Position numbers and translations under genes: made by a program. Below are positions 6,909-15,280 of a stretch of DNA of 64,000 bases, in pieces. How positions within the stretch are numbered: position 1 is the stretch's first letter; each line of letters starts with the position of its first letter. This DNA is from ZC4RG30 sp039917615 (GTDB lineage: Bacteria; Pseudomonadota; Gammaproteobacteria; Steroidobacterales; Steroidobacteraceae): NCBI GenBank assembly GCA_039917615.1, contig JBDSJD010000017.1, positions 278,071-342,070 of the forward strand, given 5' to 3'. The notes beneath the pieces are model-generated. The model saw only the letters and a list, made by a program, of their open reading frames with translations. It was not told where the DNA came from and did no database searches.

Positions 6909-9548
6909 GTGAACAGCATCACAGTGTTGTTTCGCGCCACAGGCGCCGTGGCAGTTGTACTGCTGGCCGCGTGCAGCAGCGGCGGCAGCATCAGTATCGG
7001 CAGCGGCCAGGGTGCGGATCCCGGCACGGTCGATTTTCCGATCGCCTACGTGAAGCGCACCATCCCGGTGAACCCTGAGGACTTGCGCCAGCAGCGCAAT
7101 ACCACCGCCGATGCAGACCTGTTCTTCCGCGATCGCGCTGCGCCGTCTTCCGTCGAACGCAACATCACCCAGCGGGTCACGGGTAACAACCCCTATGACA
7201 TAAAGGATGTCGACGTTTCGCCCGACGGCCGCAAGATCGTATTCGCAATGCGTGGCCCGCTGGCTGCAAACCAGAATGAGGAAGCCGCGCCGAACTGGCA
7301 GATCTGGGAATACGAGATCCTCACCGACACCCTGCGCAGGGTGATTGGCTCGGATATTGTTGCCGCGGAAGGCAACGACATTGGCCCGCAATATCTGCCC
7401 GATGGACGCCTGCTGTTTACCTCGACGCGCCAGCGTCAGTCGAAGGCGATACTGCTCGACGAGAGCAAGCCGGCATTCGAGGCGCAGGTGGAAAACCGCT
7501 CCGAAAGCGCCTTCGCTCTGCACGTCATGGACGCGGACGGCGGCAACATCCATCAGATCACCTTCAATCAGAGCCATGATCTGTGGCCCACCGTGATGGC
7601 GGATGGACGCGTGTTGTTCACGCGCTGGACTCAAGCCCGTGGCATGCATCTCTATTCCACCAATCCCGACGGCACCGACGTGCAGTTGCTCTATGGCGCG
7701 CTCAGCCACCGGACGGGTACGGCAGATGCCAACGGCCCCACCAACATCCAGTTCACGCGGCCACGCGAGATGCAGAACGGCCGGATCCTGACATTGACAC
7801 GACCGTTCACGAACTCGGACTTTGGCGGCGACCTCGTGATGATCGACACGCGCAGCTATGTCGAGAACACGCAACCACTGGCCGCGAGCGCCGGCCTTGC
7901 CGGACCGGCGCAGACACGCGCAACTCCGAATGAGGTATCGACAATTCAGGGGCCGTCCGTGGGCGGCCGTTTCCGGTCTGCATTTCCGCTGTGGGACGGC
8001 AGCAACCGGATTCTGGTGAGCTGGTCGCAATGCCGGCTGCTGGACAACACAGTCACGCCCGCCGTCATCGTGCCCTGCACTTCCGCACGTCTTGCAGATC
8101 CGAACGTGCAGACGTCGCCCTCGCTGTACAGCGCATTCGTCTTCGATCCTGCGGGCAACACCTTCAAGCCGCTGTTCCAGCCAGTTGAAGGCGTGATGAT
8201 CACTGATCTGGTTGCCGCGCAGCCGCGTGTGCCGCCGAGCGTACGGCTTGACCACACGGTCGCAGCGGCGGACTTTGATCCCACGCTGATCGGCGAGGGT
8301 GTGGGAGTGCTCGAGATCCGCAGCGTTTATGATTTCAATGGTGTGGTGGCAAGCGCAGGCGCACCTGATATCGCAACAGTGGCAAACCCCGCGCTGCGCA
8401 CCGCTGCCCAGCGTCCTGCGCGCTTTCTGCGCATCGAAAAAGCGGTATCCATCGGCGACGATGACCTGGGTTTCCCAGACATCGATTTCAATGCCGCGGT
8501 CGGCAGCAACGTGGGCTTCATGCGCGAGATCCTGGGTTATGCGCCCATCGAACCCGATGGTTCGGTGGCAGTGCGCGTACCCGCCAATGTGGCCTTCATG
8601 ATTTCGGTGCTGGACAGCAACGGTCGCCGGATCCGCGCCGAAAGTACCTGGCTGCAGATCCGGGCCGGCGAGATACGCCGTTGCAATGGTTGCCACGGGA
8701 GCACCGGCTCGCATGGGCGCGACGGAACTTTCGCACCCGTTGACTGGTTGGGCGCCAGCGCCGCAGCGGGCCCGCGGTTTCCCAATACGCTGGCGGCCAC
8801 CGCCGCAGCCGCGCTGCAGGGTGACACCATGGCCCAGGCGCGCGCGCGCACCACCTGCAGCAGCGGCAGTATGTGCTCGCAACAGCCTAGCGTGAACCTG
8901 CTGTATGACGACGTGTGGACCGATCCTTCTCCCACGGCAGCAAATCGTCCAGCCGATGCTTCATTCAGCTATACCTATGGCACTGCCGGCGGTTTCAATA
9001 CGCCGCCGCCGGTACGCACCAGCTGCATGGCCACGTGGACCAGCAGTTGCCGCATCATCGTCAACTACGAACAGCACATCCATCCGCTCTGGTCCCTGCC
9101 ACGCGGCCCTGCAGGCGCCAACACCTGCATCAATTGCCACGCTCCCGCCGATACAACGGGCGTTGTGCAGGTGCCGAAAGGACAGCTGGATCTCTCCGGC
9201 ACGCCGTCAACGGACCAGCAGCTGCACATGACGGCCTACCGCGAATTGCTGTTCGATGACAACGAGCAGGAACTTGCCGGTGGCGCCCTGCAGGACCGGC
9301 TGGTGCCAGGGACCGATCCCGATACCGGACTGCCGACTTTGGTGAACGTGAACGTGCAGCACTCGATCATTGCCACAAGTGCGCTGGGCTCCCCAAGGTT
9401 CTTCAACAGATTTGCGGTTGCCGGCGGCACGGTCGATCATAGGGGATTCCTGACTCCTGCCGAGTTGCGTCTGATATCCGAGTGGGTCGACATTGGTGCG
9501 CAGTACTACAACAATCCCATTGGCCTGCCAGCTGCATTCCTCAATTAG
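6909..9548 (+). CDS. HzsA-like beta-propeller lipoprotein with two CxxCH motifs
   Basis: 879 aa. I chose GTG 6909, 8 nt after AGGG; a TTG at 6903 is too close to that ribosome-binding site. Signal with lipobox VLLAAC (Cys22). Residues about 95-480 contain PD40/WD40-type repeats (DVSPDGRKIVFA, YLPDGRLLFTS, MADGRVLFTRW), i.e. a beta-propeller. Residues about 550-610 have GEIRRCNGCHG (Cys592...His596) and a second haem site NTCINCHAP lies at about 740-744. The architecture matches HzsA-related proteins (resembling the alpha subunit of hydrazine synthase); hydrazine synthesis itself is not implied. Probably an outer-membrane dihaem redox protein acting with the divergent cytochrome/LamG genes. 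Confidence 0.83.
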   Translation: MNSITVLFRATGAVAVVLLAACSSGGSISIGSGQGADPGTVDFPIAYVKRTIPVNPEDLRQQRNTTADADLFFRDRAAPSSVERNITQRVTGNNPYDIKDVDVSPDGRKIVFAMRGPLAANQNEEAAPNWQIWEYEILTDTLRRVIGSDIVAAEGNDIGPQYLPDGRLLFTSTRQRQSKAILLDESKPAFEAQVENRSESAFALHVMDADGGNIHQITFNQSHDLWPTVMADGRVLFTRWTQARGMHLYSTNPDGTDVQLLYGALSHRTGTADANGPTNIQFTRPREMQNGRILTLTRPFTNSDFGGDLVMIDTRSYVENTQPLAASAGLAGPAQTRATPNEVSTIQGPSVGGRFRSAFPLWDGSNRILVSWSQCRLLDNTVTPAVIVPCTSARLADPNVQTSPSLYSAFVFDPAGNTFKPLFQPVEGVMITDLVAAQPRVPPSVRLDHTVAAADFDPTLIGEGVGVLEIRSVYDFNGVVASAGAPDIATVANPALRTAAQRPARFLRIEKAVSIGDDDLGFPDIDFNAAVGSNVGFMREILGYAPIEPDGSVAVRVPANVAFMISVLDSNGRRIRAESTWLQIRAGEIRRCNGCHGSTGSHGRDGTFAPVDWLGASAAAGPRFPNTLAATAAAALQGDTMAQARARTTCSSGSMCSQQPSVNLLYDDVWTDPSPTAANRPADASFSYTYGTAGGFNTPPPVRTSCMATWTSSCRIIVNYEQHIHPLWSLPRGPAGANTCINCHAPADTTGVVQVPKGQLDLSGTPSTDQQLHMTAYRELLFDDNEQELAGGALQDRLVPGTDPDTGLPTLVNVNVQHSIIATSALGSPRFFNRFAVAGGTVDHRGFLTPAELRLISEWVDIGAQYYNNPIGLPAAFLN

Positions 9549-10296
9549 GCCGCTGCTCCTTGTCGCGGCGCTGGCACTGGCAATGCTGTTCGCCGGTGCG
9601 AGTCCGGCTGCAGACAAGACAGACAGGTTGCAGCAGCTGTTCGTCGCAGAGGCCTACCTGGAGTTGCATCAAGGGCCAGGTCGCGGCTACGCCGTCACGC
9701 AGGTGGTGCCGCGGGGAGATGCCATCGACGTGCTGTATCGCCGTACGGAGTGGTTCCGCGTACGCACGGCGCGTGGCATCGAAGGCTGGGCGCACCAGCG
9801 CGACATGCAGAAGACGCTGCTGGCCGACGGTTCAGCCTTCAGTTTCGACCTCGGCAATCGCACGGGATTCACCGCGCATCGCTGGGAGCTGGGTTTCATG
9901 GCTGGCGATTACGGTGGCGCCACGCTGATATCGGGCTTCCTGTCGCGATCATTCAACGAACAGCTGGCACTGGAACTCACGGGCTCCCAGTTTCTCGGCA
10001 ATGCCTCAAACGGCTATACGGCACAAATCGGGCTGGCGCATGTATTTCGTCCGGACTGGCGGCTATCGCCGCTGCTGACACTGGGCACGGGCATGATCTG
10101 GATCCAGCCAAAATCAACCCTGGTGCTGCCCGGCGACCGCACCGACCAGACTGCTTACGCGGGCGCCGGCCTGCGCTTTTACGTGACACGACGCTTCTTC
10201 GTGCGCGGCGAGTACCGCCATCACATGGTGTTCACCAGCCGCAACGAGAATGAGGAGATCAACGAATGGAAACTCGGGCTCGCGTTCTTCTTCTGA
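9493..10296 (+). CDS. SH3-domain outer-membrane beta-barrel protein
   Basis: About 267 aa. The only in-frame starts that keep the signal peptide (PLLLVAALALAMLFAGASPAA) are TTG/GTG codons at 9493-9520, inside the 3' end of the upstream gene, so translation is probably coupled. After the signal, residues about 48-105 form a bacterial SH3 module (AYLELHQGPGRGYAVTQVV, WFRVRTARGIEGWAH). The remainder is a barrel with alternating aromatic strands ending in Phe (WKLGLAFFF). It overlaps the next barrel gene by 31 nt. The exact start is uncertain. Likely an outer-membrane component of the redox locus. Confidence 0.8.
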   Translation: MVRSTTTIPLACQLHSSIRPLLLVAALALAMLFAGASPAADKTDRLQQLFVAEAYLELHQGPGRGYAVTQVVPRGDAIDVLYRRTEWFRVRTARGIEGWAHQRDMQKTLLADGSAFSFDLGNRTGFTAHRWELGFMAGDYGGATLISGFLSRSFNEQLALELTGSQFLGNASNGYTAQIGLAHVFRPDWRLSPLLTLGTGMIWIQPKSTLVLPGDRTDQTAYAGAGLRFYVTRRFFVRGEYRHHMVFTSRNENEEINEWKLGLAFFF

Positions 10297-10973
10297 CGGC
10301 GCTGCTACTGCCGCTCACTGGCTGCGCCTCGCTGCACTGGCCCTGGTCGCGGGACCGAGATCGCGTGGCTGCGGAGGAACCGGCGCCGGAAGACGAAGCA
10401 AACAGCAATGCGGCGCCACCGCGGGTCATCGAGCCAGAAGTCCAGCGGCGCAAGATCAAGGTCAACCGTATCGATACGGAAAACATTGAACTCGGCGCCT
10501 TCTACGGGGCCCTGTCGATCGAGGACTTCGGCACCAACCCGGTAACCGGCATTCGTGCCGCTTTCCATGTGACAGAAGATCTTTTCTTCGAAGCCAGCGT
10601 CGGTCGCTCGAAGGCCGGACGCACCAGTTTCGAGACCCTGGGAGGCAATGTGCAACTGCTTACTCCCAGTGAGAGACGCTTCACGTATTACAGCCTCTCG
10701 CTGGGCTACAACTTGCTCCCGGGCGAGGTGTATATCGGTCGCAACCTCGCCATGAACAGCGCGCTATACCTGATTGGTGGTATCGGCAGCACCAAGTTCG
10801 CGGGTGATCAACGGTTCACTGCGAATCTGGGCGCCGGTTACAGGGTTCTGCCGACAGACTGGCTGGCGATTCATATCGACGTGCAGGATCACGTCTTCCA
10901 GTCGGACCTGCTCGGGCAAGACAAGCTCACCAACAACATCAGCGCGTATATCGGAGCGACCGTCTTCTTCTGA
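10266..10973 (+). CDS. Outer-membrane beta-barrel lipoprotein (TIGR04565-like)
   Basis: 235 aa. Signal with lipobox LPLTGC (Cys19), then a charged Pro/Glu linker to about residue 65, then a compact barrel (IELGAFYGALSIEDFGTNP, FFEASVGRSKAGRTSF, YSLSLGYNLLPGEVYIG) ending in Phe-Phe, typical of an outer-membrane insertion signal. It overlaps the preceding SH3-barrel gene by 31 nt and is followed after 19 nt by the TlpA gene. The resemblance to the family labelled outer membrane beta-barrel domain is from memory. Confidence 0.8.
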   Translation: METRARVLLLTALLLPLTGCASLHWPWSRDRDRVAAEEPAPEDEANSNAAPPRVIEPEVQRRKIKVNRIDTENIELGAFYGALSIEDFGTNPVTGIRAAFHVTEDLFFEASVGRSKAGRTSFETLGGNVQLLTPSERRFTYYSLSLGYNLLPGEVYIGRNLAMNSALYLIGGIGSTKFAGDQRFTANLGAGYRVLPTDWLAIHIDVQDHVFQSDLLGQDKLTNNISAYIGATVFF

Positions 10974-10992
10974 TTTTCAGGAGTCCGACGTC

Positions 10993-11478
10993 ATGAACAA
11001 GATGAACTCGCTGCGCACATTGCTGTTGGCGACGCTGGTGGCGATGCCGGCGCTCGCCGTGACGCCCGCGCCAACATTCAAGCTCGACAGCATGGCGGGC
11101 AAACCCGTCAGCCTCGACCAGTACAAGGGTCAGGTGGTCATGATCAACTTCTGGGCCAGCTGGTGCGGTCCCTGCCGCGCCGAGATGCCCATTCTCGAAA
11201 AGCTGCACGCCAAGTACAAACCAATGGGCTTCACCATGATCGGGGTGAACGTGGAGCCGGATTCGAGTCTGGCTTCCAACTGGCTGAAGGCCACGCCTGT
11301 CACCTTTCCGATACTGTTCGACACCAGGAGCGAAGTCAGTAAGCTGTATGCCGTCGCAGGCATGCCCAGTACCGTCATCATCGACCGCAAGGGCAACATG
11401 CGCTGGCTGCATCGTGGCTATAAGGATGGCGACGAGAACGAATACCTGAACCAGATCCGCGCCCTGGTGCGCGAATAG
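10993..11478 (+). CDS. TlpA-like periplasmic thioredoxin
   Basis: 161 aa. ATG 10993 follows an AGGAG and precedes a cleavable signal peptide (TLLLATLVAMPALA); the open frame further upstream is the tail of the previous gene read in another frame. Classic redoxin fold: FWASWCGPC active site at about residues 51-57, VGMPSTVIIDRKG-type cis-Pro loop (AGMPSTVIIDRKG). Paralogue of the CGQC redoxin at 846-1424. It is followed by DUF4266 and DUF3570 genes, a recurrent gene set with ApbE. Likely keeps cysteines of the neighbouring exported proteins reduced or oxidised. Confidence 0.92.
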   Translation: MNKMNSLRTLLLATLVAMPALAVTPAPTFKLDSMAGKPVSLDQYKGQVVMINFWASWCGPCRAEMPILEKLHAKYKPMGFTMIGVNVEPDSSLASNWLKATPVTFPILFDTRSEVSKLYAVAGMPSTVIIDRKGNMRWLHRGYKDGDENEYLNQIRALVRE

Positions 11479-11487
11479 GATTGATCG

Positions 11488-11715
11488 ATGCGCATGCGGT
11501 GGATGTTGACTGGCTTGGGCGCCCTGCTCGCAGCCTCGGCCTGCGCGCCGCTTGAGCCCTGGGTCAAACCCTACGAGCGCGAACACCTCGCGGATCCGAT
11601 CATGGCGATTGATCCCGATCCGGTTTCTTCATCGTATATGGATCATGTCTTCGAAGTCCGCGAAGGCGCCAAGGGTGCAACCGGTGCCGGCGGCGGCGGT
11701 TGCGGCTGCTCCTGA
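11488..11715 (+). CDS. DUF4266 small lipoprotein with Gly/Cys-rich tail
   Basis: 75 aa. Signal with a lipobox-like AASAC (Cys19); the mature part is only about 57 residues: PLEPWVKPYEREHLADPIM is the DUF4266 hallmark, and the C-terminus EGAKGATGAGGGGCGCS is Gly-rich with two cysteines. Thr65 in KGATG resembles the S/T-G-A-T/S site that ApbE flavinylates, although Lys replaces the usual Ser/Thr. Begins 9 nt after the TlpA gene and its TGA overlaps the ATG of the DUF3570 gene. DUF4266, DUF3570, redoxin and ApbE are, from memory, recurrent neighbours. Flavinylation is inference. Confidence 0.88.
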   Translation: MRMRWMLTGLGALLAASACAPLEPWVKPYEREHLADPIMAIDPDPVSSSYMDHVFEVREGAKGATGAGGGGCGCS

Positions 11716-12857
11716 TGCTGCGCGATTGGCGCATTCCGAGCCTGGCGGCGGCGCTGCTGGTTGCCGCGGCTGCGCATGCCGGAGTGTTGCCGGAGGAGCG
11801 CGCCGACGTCATGTATCACAGTTATTCCGGTGGTGGCATCACCGTGGAGGGGCCGTCCGTACTGGTCCGCAAGAACTTCGGCGATTCGGTCTCGGCCACG
11901 GCAAATTATTACGTGGATGCCATCACCAGCGCGTCCATCGATGTGGTGGTCTCAGGCGCCAGCCAATACACCGAGCGGCGTGAGCAGAAAAGCCTGTCGC
12001 TTGACTATCTGCACGGCAAATCGACCTGGTCCCTGAGCTACGTCAACAGCACCGAAAACGACTACAAAGCCGGCACCTTTTCGCTAGGTGTCAGCCAGGA
12101 CATGTTCGGCGACCTGACCACCGTGACCTTAGGCTTCTCGCAGGGCCTCGACAAAGTCGGCAGCTCGTTGGACCCTACTTTCGCGCAGGAAATCGAGCGG
12201 CGGAACTATCGGCTTGGCGTAACGCAGGTGCTGACGCGAAACATGCTGCTGGCGCTGAACTTTGAAGCCGTGACCGAGCAGGGCTACCTGCAGAATCCCT
12301 ATCGTTTCATGCGTTATGAGAATCCGCTGGGCGGCTATATCCGCGCGCCAGAGGTGTTTCCCCACACTCGCACTGGCACCGCCGCTTCCACACGCCTGAA
12401 GTATTACCTCCCCTGGCGTGCCACAGTAGAGGGGCAATATCGGTACTACACCGACACCTGGGGCATCAATGCTCACACCACCGGCATTGAATACACGCAG
12501 CCGCTGGGCCGCTGGGTCCTGTCGGGGTCCTATCGCTTCTACAGGCAGAACGCCGCGAACTTTTTCAGCGACCTGTTCCCCTTCGCCAATTCCCAGAACT
12601 TCATGGCGCGCGACAAGGAAACTTCAGGGCTGAGCAGCGACACGCTTGGCATCCGGGCCTCGTACCAGTTCCCGGTGAGCTGGGCATCGTGGCTGAAGAA
12701 AGGCACGGCAAATCTGCACTTCACCCATATGATGGTGGACTACGCGCAGTTTCGTGACCTCAGAAATTTTCCGCCGGGCAGCCCCAACCCTGGCACCGAA
12801 CCGCTGTATTCGCTGGAAGCGAATATCATCCAGTTCTTCGTTTCGTTCTGGTTCTAG
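11715..12857 (+). CDS. DUF3570 outer-membrane protein
   Basis: 380 aa from ATG 11715, which overlaps the upstream TGA by one base (TGATG); a TTG 15 nt earlier is possible. Signal peptide (SLAAALLVAAAAHAG) then the DUF3570 pattern: ERADVMYHSYSGGGITVEGP near the N-terminus, TANYYVDAITSASIDVVVS, and many alternating aromatic strands (WRATVEGQYRYYTDTW, LGRWVLSGSYRFYRQN) ending in FFVSFWF. Predicted 14-or-so-stranded barrel. Last gene of the plus-strand run 6909-12857. Probably the outer-membrane partner of the DUF4266 lipoprotein. Confidence 0.9.
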   Translation: MLRDWRIPSLAAALLVAAAAHAGVLPEERADVMYHSYSGGGITVEGPSVLVRKNFGDSVSATANYYVDAITSASIDVVVSGASQYTERREQKSLSLDYLHGKSTWSLSYVNSTENDYKAGTFSLGVSQDMFGDLTTVTLGFSQGLDKVGSSLDPTFAQEIERRNYRLGVTQVLTRNMLLALNFEAVTEQGYLQNPYRFMRYENPLGGYIRAPEVFPHTRTGTAASTRLKYYLPWRATVEGQYRYYTDTWGINAHTTGIEYTQPLGRWVLSGSYRFYRQNAANFFSDLFPFANSQNFMARDKETSGLSSDTLGIRASYQFPVSWASWLKKGTANLHFTHMMVDYAQFRDLRNFPPGSPNPGTEPLYSLEANIIQFFVSFWF

Positions 12858-12869
12858 GCGCTACGCCCG

Positions 12870-13259
12870 TTATTTGACCGGGCGCCTGATGCGCCGGCGC
12901 GGCGCCGAAACCTCCGCAACCTTGCCACTGGGACGCACGGCGGCAAACGTCTTGACGGCGATGGCATCGACTGCCGCTTCAAAACTGCGGTAGTCGGCCA
13001 CCAGGCGCCGGCCGAAATCGGTCAGACGCGCTCCGCCACCCTCCTTGCCACCCACGGTCAGTTCCGCCACCGGCTGGCTGAAGCCTTCGTTCGTGCTGTG
13101 CAAAAGCAGCCAGCCACGCCGATAGCTCATGCCCAGCGACCGGGCCGCGGCAGACAGGGAGCCCGTGCGCTCAATGGCCTCCAGCAGGCTGACCTTGCCG
13201 GGGCCAAGGGAACAGGTGCCGGAGAAGTCGACGCGGATATGAGTTTGCGGCTTGAGCAT
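12870..13259 (-). CDS. ModE-like winged-helix regulator without a molybdate domain
   Basis: 129 aa. The N-terminus matches the ModE DNA-binding domain: LGPGKVSLLEAIERTGSLSA, AARSLGMSYRRGWLLLHSTN, and the wing GGKEGGGARLTDFGRRLV. The C-terminal di-Mop (molybdate-binding) half of classical ModE is absent; instead there is a short basic tail (RRRIRRPVK). It diverges from modA with a ModE-type palindrome between them. Probably controls modA and itself; how it senses molybdate without a Mop domain is not visible. Confidence 0.87.
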   Translation of the reverse strand: MLKPQTHIRVDFSGTCSLGPGKVSLLEAIERTGSLSAAARSLGMSYRRGWLLLHSTNEGFSQPVAELTVGGKEGGGARLTDFGRRLVADYRSFEAAVDAIAVKTFAAVRPSGKVAEVSAPRRRIRRPVK

Positions 13260-13308
13260 GTGAACCGGGAGTCTAACGCCCGGCGCGCTGGCGCTGCCAT
13301 CCGCAAGT

Positions 13309-13332
13309 CGCTATAGCTGCTGGGATATTGCG
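13309..13332. promoter_or_regulatory. Predicted ModE-type operator
   Basis: A 24-nt inverted repeat with half-sites CGCTATA and TATTGCG separated by 10 nt (6 of 7 bases complementary). The overall length and the CGnTATA...TAnnnCG pattern fit the ModE operator known from enterobacterial modA promoters. It lies 36 nt upstream of the modA start and 50 nt upstream of the divergent modE-like start. Confidence 0.6.
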
Positions 13333-13367
13333 TATCATCACACTAACGCCTGCCGCATGGACCTCTC

Positions 13368-14126
13368 ATGCTTGGAAAATCGTTGCTACCCCTTGTACTT
13401 CTGTTCGCCGCCGCCTCGGGCCACGCTGCCGAGCGGATCGTCACCGTATTTGCCGCCTCGTCGCTGACGGATGTGCTGGAGCAGGTTGGCAAAGCTTACA
13501 CAGCGTCGACTCGGATCCCGGTGCGATTCTCTTTTGCCGCAAGCTCGGCGCTGGCGCGCCAGATCGAATCCGGCTCGCCGGCTGACGTCTTTGTCTCGGC
13601 CGACCAGGAGTGGATGGATTATCTGGCGAGCCGCAAGCTCATCAAGGGCGAGACGCGCAACAACATCGTGTCGAATTCACTGGTGCTAGTGGCGCCAGCG
13701 GACAGCAAGATCAGTCTGCGCATCGGGCCGGGCTTCGGGCTGGCCACTGCGCTGGGCAAGAACGGTCGCCTGGCCACCGGTGATCCAGCCAGCGTGCCGG
13801 TGGGCAAGTACGCGAGCGCAGCGCTTACGCGGCTGGGTGTCTGGGACGCCATCAAGGACCGGCTCATTCCCGCCGACAATGTCCGCACCGCACTTAATTT
13901 CGTCGCGTTGGGAGAGGCACCGCTGGGCATCGTGTATGCCACGGATGCGCGTGGCAACGGCAAAGTGCGGGTGGTCGATACCTTTCCGGCCGCAAGCCAT
14001 GATCGCATCAGTTATCCGGCCGCAGTAACCACCAGTGCGACCGCGGAGGCGGCCAGCTTCATGGAATTTCTCGGCAGTCAGGTGGCGCGAAACATTTTCG
14101 ACGCCGCGGGATTCGGCATGCCATGA
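13368..14126 (+). CDS. modA: Molybdate ABC transporter substrate-binding protein
   Basis: 252 aa. Signal peptide (LLPLVLLFAAASGHA), then the ModA pattern: VTVFAASSLTDVLEQVGKAY (oxyanion-binding Ser residues), RFSFAASSALARQIESGSPADVFVSAD, and near the C-terminus NFVALGEAPLGIVYATDA. Binds molybdate or tungstate in the periplasm. It is an orphan here: no modB permease or modC ATPase follows, and the next gene (ApbE) is convergent. The needed permease must be elsewhere. Mo supply is relevant to the molybdenum hydroxylase at 40.9-43.8 kb. Confidence 0.95.
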   Translation: MLGKSLLPLVLLFAAASGHAAERIVTVFAASSLTDVLEQVGKAYTASTRIPVRFSFAASSALARQIESGSPADVFVSADQEWMDYLASRKLIKGETRNNIVSNSLVLVAPADSKISLRIGPGFGLATALGKNGRLATGDPASVPVGKYASAALTRLGVWDAIKDRLIPADNVRTALNFVALGEAPLGIVYATDARGNGKVRVVDTFPAASHDRISYPAAVTTSATAEAASFMEFLGSQVARNIFDAAGFGMP

Positions 14127-14199
14127 AAACCGGTTCAGTACGTTCTTGCTGAAGGCGGTGGTCGCGGCCTTGCGGCCGAGAATGCCCGCAGGTTCGGAA

Positions 14200-15204
14200 T
14201 CAAGGCGGCGGCTGCAGGCCCTTCGAGTAACTCACCTTGCCGTCGGCGGCGATGACAATGGCATCAGCATCGGGGAGGGAATCGATGAAGGCAAGTCCGG
14301 CCTTTGGACCCAGGATGAACACGGTCTTGGTCAACCCGTCCGTGCGGGTGGCGTTCGAGGCGATGATGGTGACGCTGCGGACTTCATGCGGCGACAGTCC
14401 GGTCTTCGGATCGATGATGTGATGGTAACGCACCCCGCCTTCGTCAAAGAACCGCTCATAGTCCCCCGAGGTGGAAAAAGCAGCATCCACCAGCGGCAGG
14501 CGCAGCACGATCTCATCCTTGCGGTCCGGGTGACGGATGCCTATCACCCAGGGTTTGCCGAAACGATCGCCACTGACACGCGTATCACCGCCGGCATTGA
14601 CCATGGCATGCGTGAGTCCTCGTTGCTTCAGAATTTCGATGCCGCGATCGACCGCATAGCCCTTGGCGATGCCACCGAGGTCGATGCGCATACCCGGCTT
14701 GCCGAAAGCCACCGTGAGTCTGGCCGGATCGAGCCTGAGCTGGCGGTAGTCCACCGTTGGCAACGCGGCAGCAATCGTCTTGCTGTCCGGTCGCTGGTGT
14801 GCGCGGTAGTCGTATAGATAACCCACGCTGGCATAGGTGATGTCGAAGGCGCCAGAGGACAGCGCCGAATACTGCTGCGCGGTCTGGAGCAACAGGAACA
14901 GTTCTTCGGAAACCGACACCGGTGCCTTTGCTGCACCGGCATTCACACGTGAGACTTCGGATTCCGCTTTGTAAGTGCTCATCAATGCGTCGATGCGCCG
15001 CATGTCTGCCAGCACTGCTTCCATTGCAGCTTCGCCCTGGGGGCGATCGGTAGCCCACAGTTCCACCGCGCAGCGTGTGCCCATGATCGCCTCTTCGCGA
15101 TACAGCCATTCGGCGTGAGCGACAGCTGAATGGACCGCCCCGCTCAGCAGCAGCAGCACCGCAGAAAACTGTCGCCATTGAGGAACAGCAGGAACATTCT
15201 TCAT
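14200..15204 (-). CDS. apbE: FAD:protein FMN transferase (ApbE family)
   Basis: 334 aa from ATG 15204 (GTG 15210 possible). Signal peptide (FSAVLLLLSGAVHSAVAHA), so it acts in the periplasm. Family motifs: EAIMGTRCAVELWA, DALMSTYKAESEVSRVN, DLGGIAKGYAVDRG, MVNAGGDTRVSG, HHIIDPKTGLSP and TDGLTKTVFILG (metal-binding Asp/Thr). It covalently attaches FMN to Thr/Ser of exported proteins using FAD. No NqrC, RnfG or FMN-bind protein is encoded in the window; the best local candidate substrate is the DUF4266 lipoprotein. Convergent with modA (73 nt apart). Confidence 0.93.
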   Translation of the reverse strand: MKNVPAVPQWRQFSAVLLLLSGAVHSAVAHAEWLYREEAIMGTRCAVELWATDRPQGEAAMEAVLADMRRIDALMSTYKAESEVSRVNAGAAKAPVSVSEELFLLLQTAQQYSALSSGAFDITYASVGYLYDYRAHQRPDSKTIAAALPTVDYRQLRLDPARLTVAFGKPGMRIDLGGIAKGYAVDRGIEILKQRGLTHAMVNAGGDTRVSGDRFGKPWVIGIRHPDRKDEIVLRLPLVDAAFSTSGDYERFFDEGGVRYHHIIDPKTGLSPHEVRSVTIIASNATRTDGLTKTVFILGPKAGLAFIDSLPDADAIVIAADGKVSYSKGLQPPP

Positions 15205-15280
15205 GCGCACAAGATACCGCAGCTGTGGTGGCTGGAGTAAGCTCTGTCAACGCAGACTAGACACATGGAGGTTCTGCAAC

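Noticed and set aside
6867..8882. Very long open frame on the minus strand opposite the HzsA-like gene (671 codons)
   Set aside because: High GC makes long antisense frames; translation is rich in His/Arg/Cys/Ala without domains, while the plus frame has clear propeller and haem motifs.
6909..9548. Hydrazine synthase (anammox) function
   Set aside because: Only the HzsA-like subunit architecture is present; no HzsB/HzsC or hydrazine dehydrogenase, and gammaproteobacterial context.
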